Under the pieces are notes generated by a model. It saw only the letters and a list, made by a program, of their open reading frames with translations. It was not told the DNA's origin and ran no database searches. A program made the translations under genes and the position numbers. A DNA stretch of 64,000 nucleotides, from assembly GCF_965363235.1 (NCBI RefSeq), contig NC_134841.1:59231078-59295077 (forward strand), written 5' to 3'. Positions within the stretch are counted from its first letter, which is position 1. Each line of letters starts with the position of its first letter. Of the stretch, positions 23,368 to 33,664 are shown piece after piece. This DNA is from Mytilus galloprovincialis. Lineage: Eukaryota > Mollusca > Bivalvia > Mytilida > Mytilidae.

Positions 23368-24590
23368 TTATTAGCTCACCTGACCTGAATAGTCAATTTT
23401 TCTCATCACTTGGCGTCCGTCGTCCGTAAACTTTTCAAAAATATTCTCCTCTGAAACTACTGGGCCAAATTTAACCAAACTTGGCCACAATCATCCTTGG
23501 GGTATCTAGTTTAAAAAATGTGTCCGATGACCTGGCCATCAAACCAAGATGGCCACCATGGCTAAAAATAGAACACAGGGGTAACATGCAGTTTTTGGCT
23601 TATAACTCAAAAACCAAAGCATTTAGGGCAAATCTGACATGGGGGTAAAATTGATAATCAGGTCAAGATCTATCTGTCCTGAAATTTTCAGATGAATCCG
23701 ACAACCCGTTGTTGGGTTACTGCCCCTGAATTGGTCATTTTAAGGAAATTTTGCTGTTTTTGGTTATTATCTTGAATATTATTATAGATAGAGATAAACT
23801 TTAAACAGCAATAATGTTCAGCAAAGTAAGATTTACAAATAAGTCAACATGACTGAAATGGTCAGTTGACCCCTTTATGAGTTATTGCCCTTTATAGTCA
23901 ATTTTTAACCATTTTTCGTAAATCTTAGTAATCTTTTACAAAAATCTTCTCCTCTGAAACTACTGGGCCAAATTTAACCAAACTTGGCAACAATCATCTT
24001 TGGGGTATCTAGTTTAAAAAATGTGTCGGGTGACCCGGCCATCCAACCAAGATGGCCGCCATGGCTAAAAATAGAACACAGGGGTAACATGCAGTTTTTG
24101 GCTTGTAACTCAAAAACCAAAGCATTTAGAGCAAATCTGACCGGGGTTTAATTGTTTATTAGGTCAATTTCTATCTGCCCTGAAATTTTCAGATGGATCG
24201 GACAACTGGTTGTTGGGTTGCTGCCCCTGAATTGGTAATTTTAAGGAAATTTTGCAGTTTTTGGTTATTATCTTGAATACTATTATAGAGATAAACTGTA
24301 AACAGCAATAATGTTCAGCAAAGTAAGATCTACAAATAAGTCAACATAACCAAAATTGTCAGAGACCTCCTTAAGGATTTATTGTCCTTTATAGTCAACA
24401 TTGAACAACTTTTCGTCATTTTTGTAACTTGTACAAAAATCTTCTTTTCTAAAACTATGGGCCACAATCATTACTAGGGTATCTATTTTTAAAAAAAGTG
24501 TAATGACCCTGCCTACCAACCAAGATGGCAGACATCAGTAAATACAGTAACAGGTGAGCGACACAGGCTCTTGAGAGCCTCAAGTTTGGG
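23368..24590 (+). repeat. Mollusc repeat with about 500-bp tandem units and CTCACCTG ends
   Basis: Begins ttagctcacctgacctgaat and ends with caggtgagcgacacaggc, so agctcacctg and caggtgagcg form a short inverted end. Inside, a unit of about 500 bp recurs about 2.4 times, marked by ctgaaactactgggcc at 23451 and 23953 and a diverged copy at about 24449, plus aaccaagatggccgccatgg and aacacaggggtaacatgcag. I know this as a frequent molluscan repeat. No transposase. Confidence 0.8.
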
Positions 24591-24619
24591 TTTTTTATGT
24601 AACGTGAGGGATACTAAAT

Positions 24620-25151
24620 CTATGTACTTTCCTTGTGTTTGGTTGACAGGTGTCTAGTCAGAGGTGACTCGTATTTGTACTCTTTTCCACATACAGTACA
24701 CAGACGTGTTTGTTGGGTATTGTGTTTAATTTGTTCGTGTCTATGCAAATTTCTCTGATGTGTATATTCAGATGTGCATTTTGGACACTTGAAGTTTTTT
24801 TCTTGTGTGTTTCCACAGCCTAATTTGTGCTCCTGGTACGTCCTAAACCGAAATAAATGTTTTACAACAATTATCACACTTTAGTTGATTACCAAGCTCG
24901 ATGTGTGATCTTCTGCAATGAGCGTTAAGCTGAACTTTTGTTTTAAATTTCAAATAACAATACTGACACTCGTGTTTGGTTTCCCCCATATGTTGTGTGT
25001 TTTCATGGTAAATTCTGGACTCCCTTCTCGTGAAGATTTGATCACAAAAATTGCAAGCGACTCCAGCGGTTTGTCATAAATGTGTGATAGTAATATGTGA
25101 TTTCAGCCTGATTATCACAATCAAACCGTTGCCTGTTCATTATGGATGTAT
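24620..25151 (-). pseudogene. C2H2 zinc-finger gene, frameshifted
   Basis: Reading the minus strand from a plausible acceptor (ttattttag, plus 25152-25160) there are at least five C2H2 fingers. Four keep the full C-x2-C-x12-H-x4-H pattern, for example one starting CPKCTSEYTHQR and one starting CTVCGKEYKYES. The last two lie in the clean frame 24620-24877. Upstream, the fingers starting CNFCDQIF and CQYCYLKF are in another frame, and the finger CDNCCKTF is cut by a stop near 24843 and resumes as YQEHKLGC after a frameshift. A further frame change lies near 25060. C2H2 arrays bind DNA or RNA in the nucleus. The frame breaks suggest a pseudogene, or base errors. All fingers share an unusual x4 His spacing. 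Confidence 0.75.
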
Positions 25152-26445
25152 CTAAAATAAATATTAACTACTAAATCTTAAAAAATGAATCGGAATTGAC
25201 GATAAGCATCATGGTAGAATGATTAAATTATTGCAAAGACGGTTGTTTGGTAAAACGAGGTAGACATCCACGAATAATTAACCTATGTTTCTCTCTTCAA
25301 AATCGGTTTGAGTTACTCTTAAATTTCGTGGTGGGCGGATATTGCGAATGCCCTCGTCACACTAGACCACGATCGCACCACGCTCACCGCGATATAAAAT
25401 AAATTCAAATCGTGCTGAGGTCGTGGTATATATAAGTAGCATAAAACGTCGCGGAAAATTCGTTATTTTCATGGTTTTTTTTCTGCTACAACGTTCTCAT
25501 TACGCTTCTATACAACGATACCGCTACGATTGTACCACGTTCTCTTCTCACCACGATTATTCTGCGCATAAGTTCATGTGGACAGGACACCCCCCCCCCC
25601 TTTTTTTTTTTACCAAAATCCGGTATTTTTTTCGTTTTGTATTGATTTCAATAATTTTATCATTGGAACAAAAACATACTAGTAGAAGTAGTAGTAATAT
25701 ATATAGTGGTAGAGACAGAGGTCCTCGGGCGTTATCCTGATCCAGTAAAAATGTTAGACCGACCAATCCAACCGGAATCACAACATATTGCTGGTCAATG
25801 TAGATCAAATATCGATGTTTTAATGAAAGATAGTGGAGATGACACAATGATATGTGTCATGCATGGTTGGCCCGTTGGAAAAAAGAGACACGAGGTCCAA
25901 AATACATACAAACAAAACCTGGAGAGCTTTTATATCTTTATGTGAAAATGACAATGAGCACGACTATAGAGCTGGAAATGGTCGTAGTAATATGATTGTA
26001 GTCAGGTCTTAAGAAGAGCGTGATGAGGACACCGGGCTTGATCGTGCTAGAATCGACTTTTGTAAAGGATATGGTCTTGAACAGCTAAGCATAACCGTAG
26101 AATAGTCGTAGTGGTTGGGTCGCATTAATAAGGTATAGTCTAGTGGTTGTAGTAAGGTAGTAGTAACATCGACGTTAGATCGTAGCGCAGTACATGTATC
26201 TGCGAGTAGAATCGTGCTCACGAACCGTGGCACAGCGATCTTTGTGAAGTACGCCCTTAAAGCTAGGTTCACACTGCCGATCAGATCAACTCGACCAAGC
26301 CCGATCAAGACAAATTACGTGATCGGGAGACTGGTCTGACTCAATCGACAAGGATGTTCGGGATAGTCTACCCTACTCGTCATCGATCTGCTCATCTACC
26401 CGAGAGTTTTTGACATGTCAAAAACAATCGAGGAAGGACCGAGGA
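25152..26445. other. Spacer with TCG/CGA-rich, palindrome-prone DNA
   Basis: No convincing gene. From about 25340 the sequence becomes unusually rich in short CG-containing words (cgatcgcacc, accacgatt, gtcgtag), unlike the AT-rich surroundings. Phrases such as cgtcacactagaccacgat and aggttcacactgccgatc suggest ends of one or two palindromic miniature elements that lead into the hairpin at 26446. ORFs here (25423-25740, 25706-25945, 26009-26308) have no recognisable content. Confidence 0.35.
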
Positions 26446-26654
26446 GCAAGTCACTCGAGAAGAGATATCGAGAATTCGTTGAGTAGCGGTCGAATTGGTC
26501 GGGAAAGGATCGTGTAGAGATCGAGATTGGTCGGAATACAACAACTGATCGGAAATTATGTTGTATTCCGACCAATCTCGATCTCTACACGGTCTTTTCC
26601 CGATCAATTCGATCGCTACTCGACGAATTCTCGATCTCTTCTCGAGTGACTTGC
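26446..26654. repeat. 209-bp near-perfect palindrome
   Basis: The left arm starts gcaagtcactcgagaagaga and runs to ggtcggaatacaac. The right arm runs from gttgtattccgacc to ctcgagtgacttgc, with a short centre (aactgatcggaaattat). Arms are about 95 bp with few mismatches, and are rich in TCGA and GATC words. It probably is the core or one end of a foldback or MITE-type element whose outer limits I could not fix. Confidence 0.9.
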
Positions 26655-26671
26655 TTCTCTGTGATATTTAT

Positions 26672-27625
26672 ATATGAATCAAGATTGCACAATGTATTAT
26701 GTAGATCAAATTGGAAGTTCAAGGTCAATATTGTCACCAAGACTTTTAGTCCATATATATATAAATGTGTTGTGTTCTAGTTCAACCTCTCATCCTCATG
26801 ACAATTGCACAGAATTCCACTACACGTGGTCAAAACAAAGAGACAGTAGCACAATATTGGGATACAGCAGTCAACATCATAATATAACCATATAACCTTC
26901 ATCACTAAAAAAAATTTACTTGTTTCAACAACGACCCACAAAATTTAGACAAAGACATAAGCAAAAATATGAAGGACAAGAACTAAAAATTGACAAAAGC
27001 ACAATATCGGGATGTATAAGTACCGGTCAACGTCATAAGTATATATGATTGAAAATGGATACACGTATAGTAAGGGTTAAAAATACAAAAGGACAACAAC
27101 GGGAAATTTAACACGTAATTTTAAACATGATAAGGTATGACGATAACACCGTCAATTCATGTATTACTTGTGAAGTTGATATGCAATATGTATCAACAAG
27201 GTTATTTTATATTCTAATTAACATAGCTAGACACCTATGCTGTGTCAAACATATAATCACAATTTAAAAGCTTTGAATGTTTTGTCCATACTTGCCACAG
27301 TTGATCATTTTATAAAAATTTTACAAGGGCTAAGGTTTTGTCAGAAATAGAAGCATACATTTTTTTTCAAAACAATAATTATTTAGAACAAATATTGCTA
27401 TTATATGGTAACAAGATAGAAATGCAGAGGTCAATGTCATGCAATTTTTTTCAGCAACGACCCGTATATGATATTTGATATAAAAGTACCTTTTACCTCT
27501 TATATATGAATCAAGATTACACAATGTATTATGTAGATCTAATTTAAAGTTCAAGGTCAATATTGTCACCAAAGCCTTTTAGTCCATATAGGTGTATATA
27601 TAAATGTGTTGTGTTCCTGTTGACA
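26672..27625 (+). repeat. Pair of about 120-bp direct repeats
   Basis: The word atatatgaatcaagatt with acaatgtattatgtagatc, aaggtcaatattgtcacc and aaatgtgttgtgttc occurs at about 26670-26790 and again at about 27505-27620. The copies are diverged by a few substitutions and small indels. Between them lie unassigned AT-rich DNA and, at 27225-27310, a fragment of the 3' part of the tacgaccgca repeat (gctgtgtcaaac ... gttttgtccatacttgcc). The pair could be two ends of one element or two dispersed copies. Confidence 0.65.
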
Positions 27626-29410
27626 AAGTTCCAAAATTCAGATACTAACATGAAATTGCTTTTCAATTATAATTTTGAATTCTGTCCAAGTACATACCAT
27701 ATGTTTTTAATGACCTTTTGTGTAGATAACCGTATGCGTTGTAGTGCAGTGACTTAATTAAAGTCATAAGAAACGAGTGACCGGTGAAAAATAATATTCT
27801 TCCAATTCTTGAACCAATGCATTCAAACATCATAAACTTAGTCTTCTGTTCACGATTTTTTCATATTTTTCGCATAGATTTCGTATAATCGTCAATTTTT
27901 TTTTCAATCGGTCAGTGTTGTGAAAATATGGCAGGTAATTAAAATTCGTGTTTTGAAGCCGAAGTTTAACGATTGTCACCTGTTTGTCAACAAACAACAA
28001 AATATCAACAAAAAAGCATGGAAATTGAGCACGTGTTTAACATGTAAATTCAGATAATAGTTTATTTTAAGGACATCCATGCGTATTGCGATCACCGGAT
28101 TTTTACGAGATGGGTCACACTGAGGTCACTTTGCATACGGAGAATATGTCGGGGAAATTGCTTCCTAGAAGGAAGCAATTATAATAAAGTAAACTTCTTC
28201 TAAATATGAATAAATTAAAGAATTTTCTTCAGAAAAAAGTATATGTACATACGTTTTATAATGAAAACTATCCATTGAGTTATAAAAAAAACATATGCAT
28301 TTTTTTTTTTAATTTGAGGTTTCTTATGACTTTAAATAATTAAGAAACAATTGTGCTCAAAAATAAATAAAACATATGAACAAGTCAGTGATACAAGTTA
28401 CAACAGATTGAAATGAACATTCAGCCTGGACATATCCTCCTGATATATTCCTATCCCCTAAAAAATCAAATAGCCGCCACGAAGTATTTGTATAGTCGTA
28501 CTATATAAATACATGCCGTCGCCTTAATATACTAATAATTATGTCGATAATGGCGTACCATACTACTAAAGTGCATTTTTGTTTCCATTGATTGTCTTTC
28601 TTTATACAACTCTGGCAGACGATTTTTCATTTTAAGATTATTGATATAAAACAGGAAAGGTAAGATTTGAACAATAACATCCGTATAGCTACTATATATC
28701 ATAAGTTTGGGTTAGCTCGAAAGTTTATTTATGACATGTTTATGTCATGTTGCAAAAAAAAAATATTATGGAACATAATTATGTATATTGATTTGAAGGT
28801 TATCTATCTTTTATGATTTATTATAATACTAGTTCGCAAATTAAAGCACGTGTTTCATGTTATTTTTATATTCGAAAGAACTGTCCGATAGCATTTAAAT
28901 TCAATTGCATTTCAGATGATATTATTGATAGTATAACATAGAATTTTTCAAATATTTTATAGCCTCATCAATATTTATAATTATCAACCATAATAATATA
29001 TTCATTAGCCGGTAATTAATTACAGTTCAAATGTTCTGCACAATTATAAAACTGGACATAATCTACGGTGTGCAAAGTAGAACAATTTCAATACCAACAA
29101 TAACAAATAAGCCTATATATATAAAAGAAAAATAAGGAGGCTATGAAAACATACCAAAAGGACAATCAAATTAATAAAGTTTAAAAGAAATCGATAACAC
29201 CATGCTTAAAGAACAACACAGAATAAGATAAATTTGGTGTATTGACTGTCTTCTGATTGGTTAAAATTATTAGTTTTATTTTCAATGTTGTCAATTTTGA
29301 TGGCGACACGCCCACTCTGACGTTGTGTATTCATACGCCAACGTTGTTATTGTTAATATAAATAATATAAAATGTTCCTTGAGCCTTATTTTTGATAAAA
29401 ATTTATTTAT
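27626..29410. other. Long spacer, no gene seen
   Basis: AT-rich DNA without a convincing ORF. A short perfect palindrome ttgcttcctagaaggaagcaa lies near 28158. At about 29130-29225 the sequence (cataccaaaaggacaatcaa, aacaccatgcttaaag) looks like a very old minus-strand remnant of the Penelope 3' tail found at 29816. Confidence 0.45.
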
Positions 29411-29562
29411 AATGAATGGCAATAATTTATTTTGATTTTATTGAACCATAAAACTAATTTTAGACTCTTCACATTTTACATAATTCGCGGATTATTCAAT
29501 GCGAAGAGTCAAAAATTAGTTTTATGGTTCAATAAATTCAAAATAGATAATAGCCATTCATT
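29411..29562. repeat. 152-bp inverted repeat
   Basis: The left arm reads aatgaatggcaataattt ... gaaccataaaactaatttt and the right arm is its complement with a few mismatches (aaaaattagttttatggttc ... tagccattcatt). The centre is attttacataattcgcgg. Arms are about 62 bp. Likely a small foldback element or MITE. Confidence 0.88.
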
Positions 29563-29815
29563 AAAACTATAAGACAAAACAGAACAACACAGAAACTATA
29601 TAAGACACTGAAAGCAACATGTTTTTTTTCAAGAACAAATTGTAGAAATACACAGATTATAGCATCTTTGGCAAACAAAATCGAGTTTAATTGCCGATAT
29701 TTTTAATTGATAAATTATTTTTCAATTCAAGTCAATTCAAATTTTTTTCAAATTTTATTGGCCATATCAACTTTACAGTTTTTGACATATAACAAAAACA
29801 AAAACAAAGGGAGAC

Positions 29816-32800
29816 AATAAAAGAGGGACGAAAGATACCAAAGGGACAGTCAAACTCATAAATCTAAAACAAACTGACAACGCCATGGCTAAAAATGAAA
29901 AAGACAAACAGAAAAACAATAGTACAAATGACACAACATAGAAAACTAAAGAATAAACAACACGAACCCCACCAAAAACTAGGGGTGATCTCAGGTGCTC
30001 CGGAAGGGTAAGCAGATCCTGCTCCACCTGGCACCCGTCGTGTTGCTTATGTGATTACAAATCCGGTAAATAGTCTAATTCGGTAGGTCACATTCATGAA
30101 AGGGAAGGGGATTGTAGTTACGACGTAAGGAACATATCCGATATCATTTGTGAAACGGTTATTCCATAACGGTCAACCAACTCGTGATGGCGTCCGTAAA
30201 ATTTACGAAGGGATGATTTCAACTTCACCATTTGGAACTCTTGGTTTAATAGCTTCCTTGTGAGCAGTAACCATCTATCAAGAAAATCATGATAGGAAAT
30301 GCAAGCACGGGAATATCGTATCAATTGGGAGATATATACCCCGTATGCAGGTGCTGCTAGAATGTTGCTACTTAGAAATGGAAAGTTCACAATTGGAAAG
30401 CTGAAATCATCTCTTTTGTCGTAAAGTTTAGTTTTCAACCGACCCTCATTGTCCATTTCTAGATGTAAGTCAAGATATGAAGCCGACTTAACTGTATCTG
30501 TAGTATCCTTTATCTCCAATTCGATGGGATAGATGCGTTCCACATAGTCACCAAATTTTGAATTGTTTAGTGAAAGAACGTCATCTATATAGCGGAAAGT
30601 AGAGTTAAAGGATATTGCTAACTTCTTATCTTTCTTCCTAAGAAGTTCCTGCATGAAGTCAGCCTCATAATAATAAAGAAACAAGTCGGCAAGTAGAGGG
30701 GCACAGTTTGTTCCCATTGGGATGCCGACAGTCTGTTGAAAAACACGTCCTCCGAACGTTACAAATATGTTGTCAATCAAGAAATCAAGCATCTTGATAA
30801 TATCGGTTTCAGAGAATTTTTTGTTTGAATCAGAGTGACTCTTTACAAAGTATGATTTATCCCTCCTTAAGACAAGATACTTGTATCTACGTTGGCCATT
30901 CTTTTTTATGAAGAAAAGTAATACCAACTCTTTCAATTTGTCTTTTAGTTTGGAATGTGGAATACTTGTGTAAAGAGTAGAAAAGTCAAATGTTTTAATA
31001 CTGTTACAAAATGAAAGAGAGTTAGATTGTATGTACTCTAAAAGATCTTTGGAATTTTTAAGTATCCACATCTGATTCACGCCACCTCTAGAATAGGCAG
31101 TTTCACAATAACGTTGAAGCCCGTCTTTGATTGCTGATAAAATAGATGTTAATAATTTAGAAAGAGGTTTCGTGGAGCACTTGGAAGACCCAGCAATATA
31201 CCGTTGTTTGTAAGGACACTTATGTAGTTTAGGTATCCAATACAGTGATGGAACATCCAGTTCTTCATCTTTGGTTGAAATACCAAAGGAACAAAGAACA
31301 GACCTATGATTATCCAGGATTTCCTCTTTTGTAAGTGTCGTGAGGGTATATGTTGAGTTTCCAAGTGAATTGTCTATACCTAATTCGTTTATCAAGCAAT
31401 TAATGTAGTGACTTTTACAGACAAAAACGATGTTATTTGGGGCTTTGTCTTCGGGGACAACAACATATTTATCATGGAGGTCGGATAAGTGTTTAGCAAC
31501 ATTTGGGTCTTTAAAGATTGACGTAGCATGGGCATTGATGGACCCATTCAGTTTCTTGATTCTGATTTGTATTAAAGACCTCACTGCCTTAATCCATTCG
31601 GATAGAGTGTCTACGTCTTCCTTTACACGTTTAGCCCATTGCCTGGCATAATCCTCGACTGAGTCCATCAAAATTTTAAAGTTGTATTTCCAATTGATGG
31701 ATTTAGGCTCACGATATTTCGGACCTTTCGATAACACATTTCGTAGAGAAGTGTTATTAACAATGTTAAGGTCACCGGTCTTAACGTGGCCAGCAGGATT
31801 ATATATGAATTGGGAACTAGCACAAGTGCAATCAGCAGGTTTAGACTTGAAGTCGTCAATATCGAGATTCTGCAAAACGCGTTTGTAATTGAAAATTTTA
31901 GTTGCAATAGGTTTGGTATAGGTATAAGAAATTATTGGTACAGACTGGTCTTTGAAATAAGGAGGTATTTTCGATTGAACTAATTTATGATGAAGGATAT
32001 TGCCTAGGTTGACGCCATCGAGACCTTTGTTGGCAAAGGAAAGATTTAGAAAAGATCTTTTCTCTTTTTCATCTTTTCCAATGCGAACTGGCTTAAAAAG
32101 TCTGTGACTTGCAATATCCGAAATTATAGCTTGAAGTTTGTATTGGTTTGAATGAGGGTTTGTAACAGTGGATTCCAAACATAAATTGAACAGAGAATGA
32201 AGTTTTGAAAGTGGTAATGAATAAAGTTTCGTGCGAATGTGATGAATACCTAACGGCTTTTGTATGAATGACAGCAAGTCATTAATAGAGACATCATGCA
32301 GAGAAGGTGATGTATAATGACGATGACCATGACTGCGTCTACGTCTAGGAGTCGAGTTGAAAATATTCATCACATTCACCGAGTTACACGAAGGACTAGA
32401 TAGAATACCTATACCATCAATTTTGTCATTGCAGCCATACGGTGTTGCAGTTCCCAATTGTCTAATCCAGTAGTCTTCTTTTTGTCTACGGAGAGTCGTT
32501 GAAAGATTAGGATTGTTAGAGCTATGGTATATCTTTTCGATAATGCGAACTGTCATAGAAACGATGGACTGATCGGGCTGATTGAAATGCTGGTATAGAA
32601 TGTCGTTAACATTGAGGTTAATGTCTGATCTATGACCGCTCATACGTTTGTTTAGCCTTCCTTTCGTTTCACCGACGTATACCAATCCGCAAAGGTTGCA
32701 CTCTAATCCGTAGACGACATTTATCGATTTACAATTCAGATCATCGTAACTTCTGGTAAAATATGACTTCTTGGTCAAATTGCTAGTGAATTCAGCATCT

Positions 32801-32856
32801 GTAATTAAAATAGCACATGTTTTGCAGCCTTTGGTCTCACATTTTGAAATGCGACA
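29816..32856 (-). mobile_element. Penelope-like retroelement copy A (N-terminal GIY-YIG type), 5'-truncated
   Basis: The minus strand carries a 5'-truncated element. Homology with copy B (50766-54354) starts at 32856 (ctgtcgcatttcaaaatg) and runs to the shared tail end tatctttcgtccctctttt near 29816. The 3' untranslated part (about 300 bp) contains gcacctgagatcacccctag and agccatggcgttgtcag, which also identify fragments at 47.9-48.1 and 61.0-61.3 kb. Compared with B it lacks about the first 80 codons and the 95-bp array, as expected for incomplete reverse transcription. It lies just downstream, on the same strand, of a hammerhead-type repeat. Confidence 0.88.
30118..32778 (-). CDS. GIY-YIG endonuclease / reverse transcriptase of Penelope-like copy A
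   Basis: An uninterrupted frame of 886 codons from the TTG at 32776-32778 (not a real start; the frame is open to the truncation at 32856). N-terminal part: a cysteine cluster (KCETKGCKTC, upstream of this start), then a GIY-YIG-like nuclease with VVYGLECNLCGLVYVGET (VVY about residues 21-23, YVG 34-36) and YWIRQLGTATPYGCND. The C-terminal half is the reverse transcriptase: FSTLYTSIPHSKL, VGIPMGTNCAPLLADLF and the catalytic YIDD at 730-733 (minus strand, about 30580-30591). Typical Penelope proteins have GIY-YIG after the RT. The reverse order here is the published Naiad/Chlamys-like arrangement. The RT core looks intact, but the missing N-terminus suggests it is dead in cis. Confidence 0.9.
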   Translation of the reverse strand: MTKKSYFTRSYDDLNCKSINVVYGLECNLCGLVYVGETKGRLNKRMSGHRSDINLNVNDILYQHFNQPDQSIVSMTVRIIEKIYHSSNNPNLSTTLRRQKEDYWIRQLGTATPYGCNDKIDGIGILSSPSCNSVNVMNIFNSTPRRRRSHGHRHYTSPSLHDVSINDLLSFIQKPLGIHHIRTKLYSLPLSKLHSLFNLCLESTVTNPHSNQYKLQAIISDIASHRLFKPVRIGKDEKEKRSFLNLSFANKGLDGVNLGNILHHKLVQSKIPPYFKDQSVPIISYTYTKPIATKIFNYKRVLQNLDIDDFKSKPADCTCASSQFIYNPAGHVKTGDLNIVNNTSLRNVLSKGPKYREPKSINWKYNFKILMDSVEDYARQWAKRVKEDVDTLSEWIKAVRSLIQIRIKKLNGSINAHATSIFKDPNVAKHLSDLHDKYVVVPEDKAPNNIVFVCKSHYINCLINELGIDNSLGNSTYTLTTLTKEEILDNHRSVLCSFGISTKDEELDVPSLYWIPKLHKCPYKQRYIAGSSKCSTKPLSKLLTSILSAIKDGLQRYCETAYSRGGVNQMWILKNSKDLLEYIQSNSLSFCNSIKTFDFSTLYTSIPHSKLKDKLKELVLLFFIKKNGQRRYKYLVLRRDKSYFVKSHSDSNKKFSETDIIKMLDFLIDNIFVTFGGRVFQQTVGIPMGTNCAPLLADLFLYYYEADFMQELLRKKDKKLAISFNSTFRYIDDVLSLNNSKFGDYVERIYPIELEIKDTTDTVKSASYLDLHLEMDNEGRLKTKLYDKRDDFSFPIVNFPFLSSNILAAPAYGVYISQLIRYSRACISYHDFLDRWLLLTRKLLNQEFQMVKLKSSLRKFYGRHHELVDRYGITVSQMISDMFLTS

Positions 32857-33359
32857 GTAACTAAGTAACCCAATATATATGTGTATACAGGTTCAAGTAA
32901 ATATTAAAGGGTCCCCTGTCCTCATTTCCATTGACCTTTTAATAACGGATCCTAGTTTATTCACTTGTGTTGGTGTTGATTGGTTAAGTATGTATATAAC
33001 TTTATCATTGTCAGTGAGATTTGCAAATGAATTATCTTCTATGAAAATGTAATTAAGATATGCTAATCTAATATTAGAATTGTGAGAGCAATTTATTAAG
33101 AAATGCTTCTTATCATCTAGTACTTTGCAGTTTTTCGAGGAATTTCAAAATGTTTCCTTTTTCAATTAATATTGAATGATCACTGATTCTAAGTTTTGTA
33201 ATTAATTTTATATAATTTTTATCACGATTTTCTGTATAATCTAAGCCATAAAACATCAGTGTTTACATATTTTAAATCAGTATTCAGTTTAATTTCATCA
33301 TACATTCCATGTTAACATCTTGAATATAATCATGATAATATCACATTTTCTATAATAAA
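32857..33359. other. Spacer upstream of Penelope copy A
   Basis: About 500 bp of AT-rich DNA between the truncated 5' end of copy A and a hammerhead-type repeat. No ORF and no feature of copy B is recognisable here. Confidence 0.5.
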
Positions 33360-33590
33360 AACTTGTCAAAGATCCAAGGCTTTACCACGCCAGACGTGCG
33401 TTTCGAAAACGTAAGACTCACTGAATAGTGACGCTTTAACCAATGCAACATGGAGTTGAAATGCACCGACATTTAAAAGAACAGCATTTTCTAGTGGGCT
33501 TTTGATACCACCGAGGACAATTTGTTCACCAGCAGTGACTTCGACCAAGTGGTTGTAAAAGAAAACCATTAAAGATACCAGGCTTATAAT
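33360..33590 (-). ncRNA. Retrozyme-like repeat with degenerate hammerhead ribozyme, copy 1
   Basis: On the minus strand the order is: accacttggtcgaagtcac, gctggtgaacaaattgtcc, agcccactag, then agtgagtcttacgttttcg and gaaacgcacgtctggcg. The last part matches the second half of a minimal type-I hammerhead (stem II closing, GAAAC, short stem III, GTC cleavage site). The first core box, normally CTGATGA, reads TTCAGTGA here, so self-cleavage is unlikely. Hammerheads of this kind are known from Penelope-like elements and small non-autonomous retrozymes in invertebrates, mussels included. The upstream part is also related to the 95-bp array of Penelope copy B. Confidence 0.65.
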
Positions 33591-33664
33591 TCTTAACAGG
33601 TTTCGTAGACATCTTTCATTATTTATATTTCAGAAAGCCTATATATAAAAGTTATAATCCAGCG

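Noticed and set aside
31149..31983. Short ORFs on both strands within Penelope copy A (and the same at 52305-53044 in copy B)
   Set aside because: They are other-frame shadows of the long RT frame and occur in both copies because the copies are similar.
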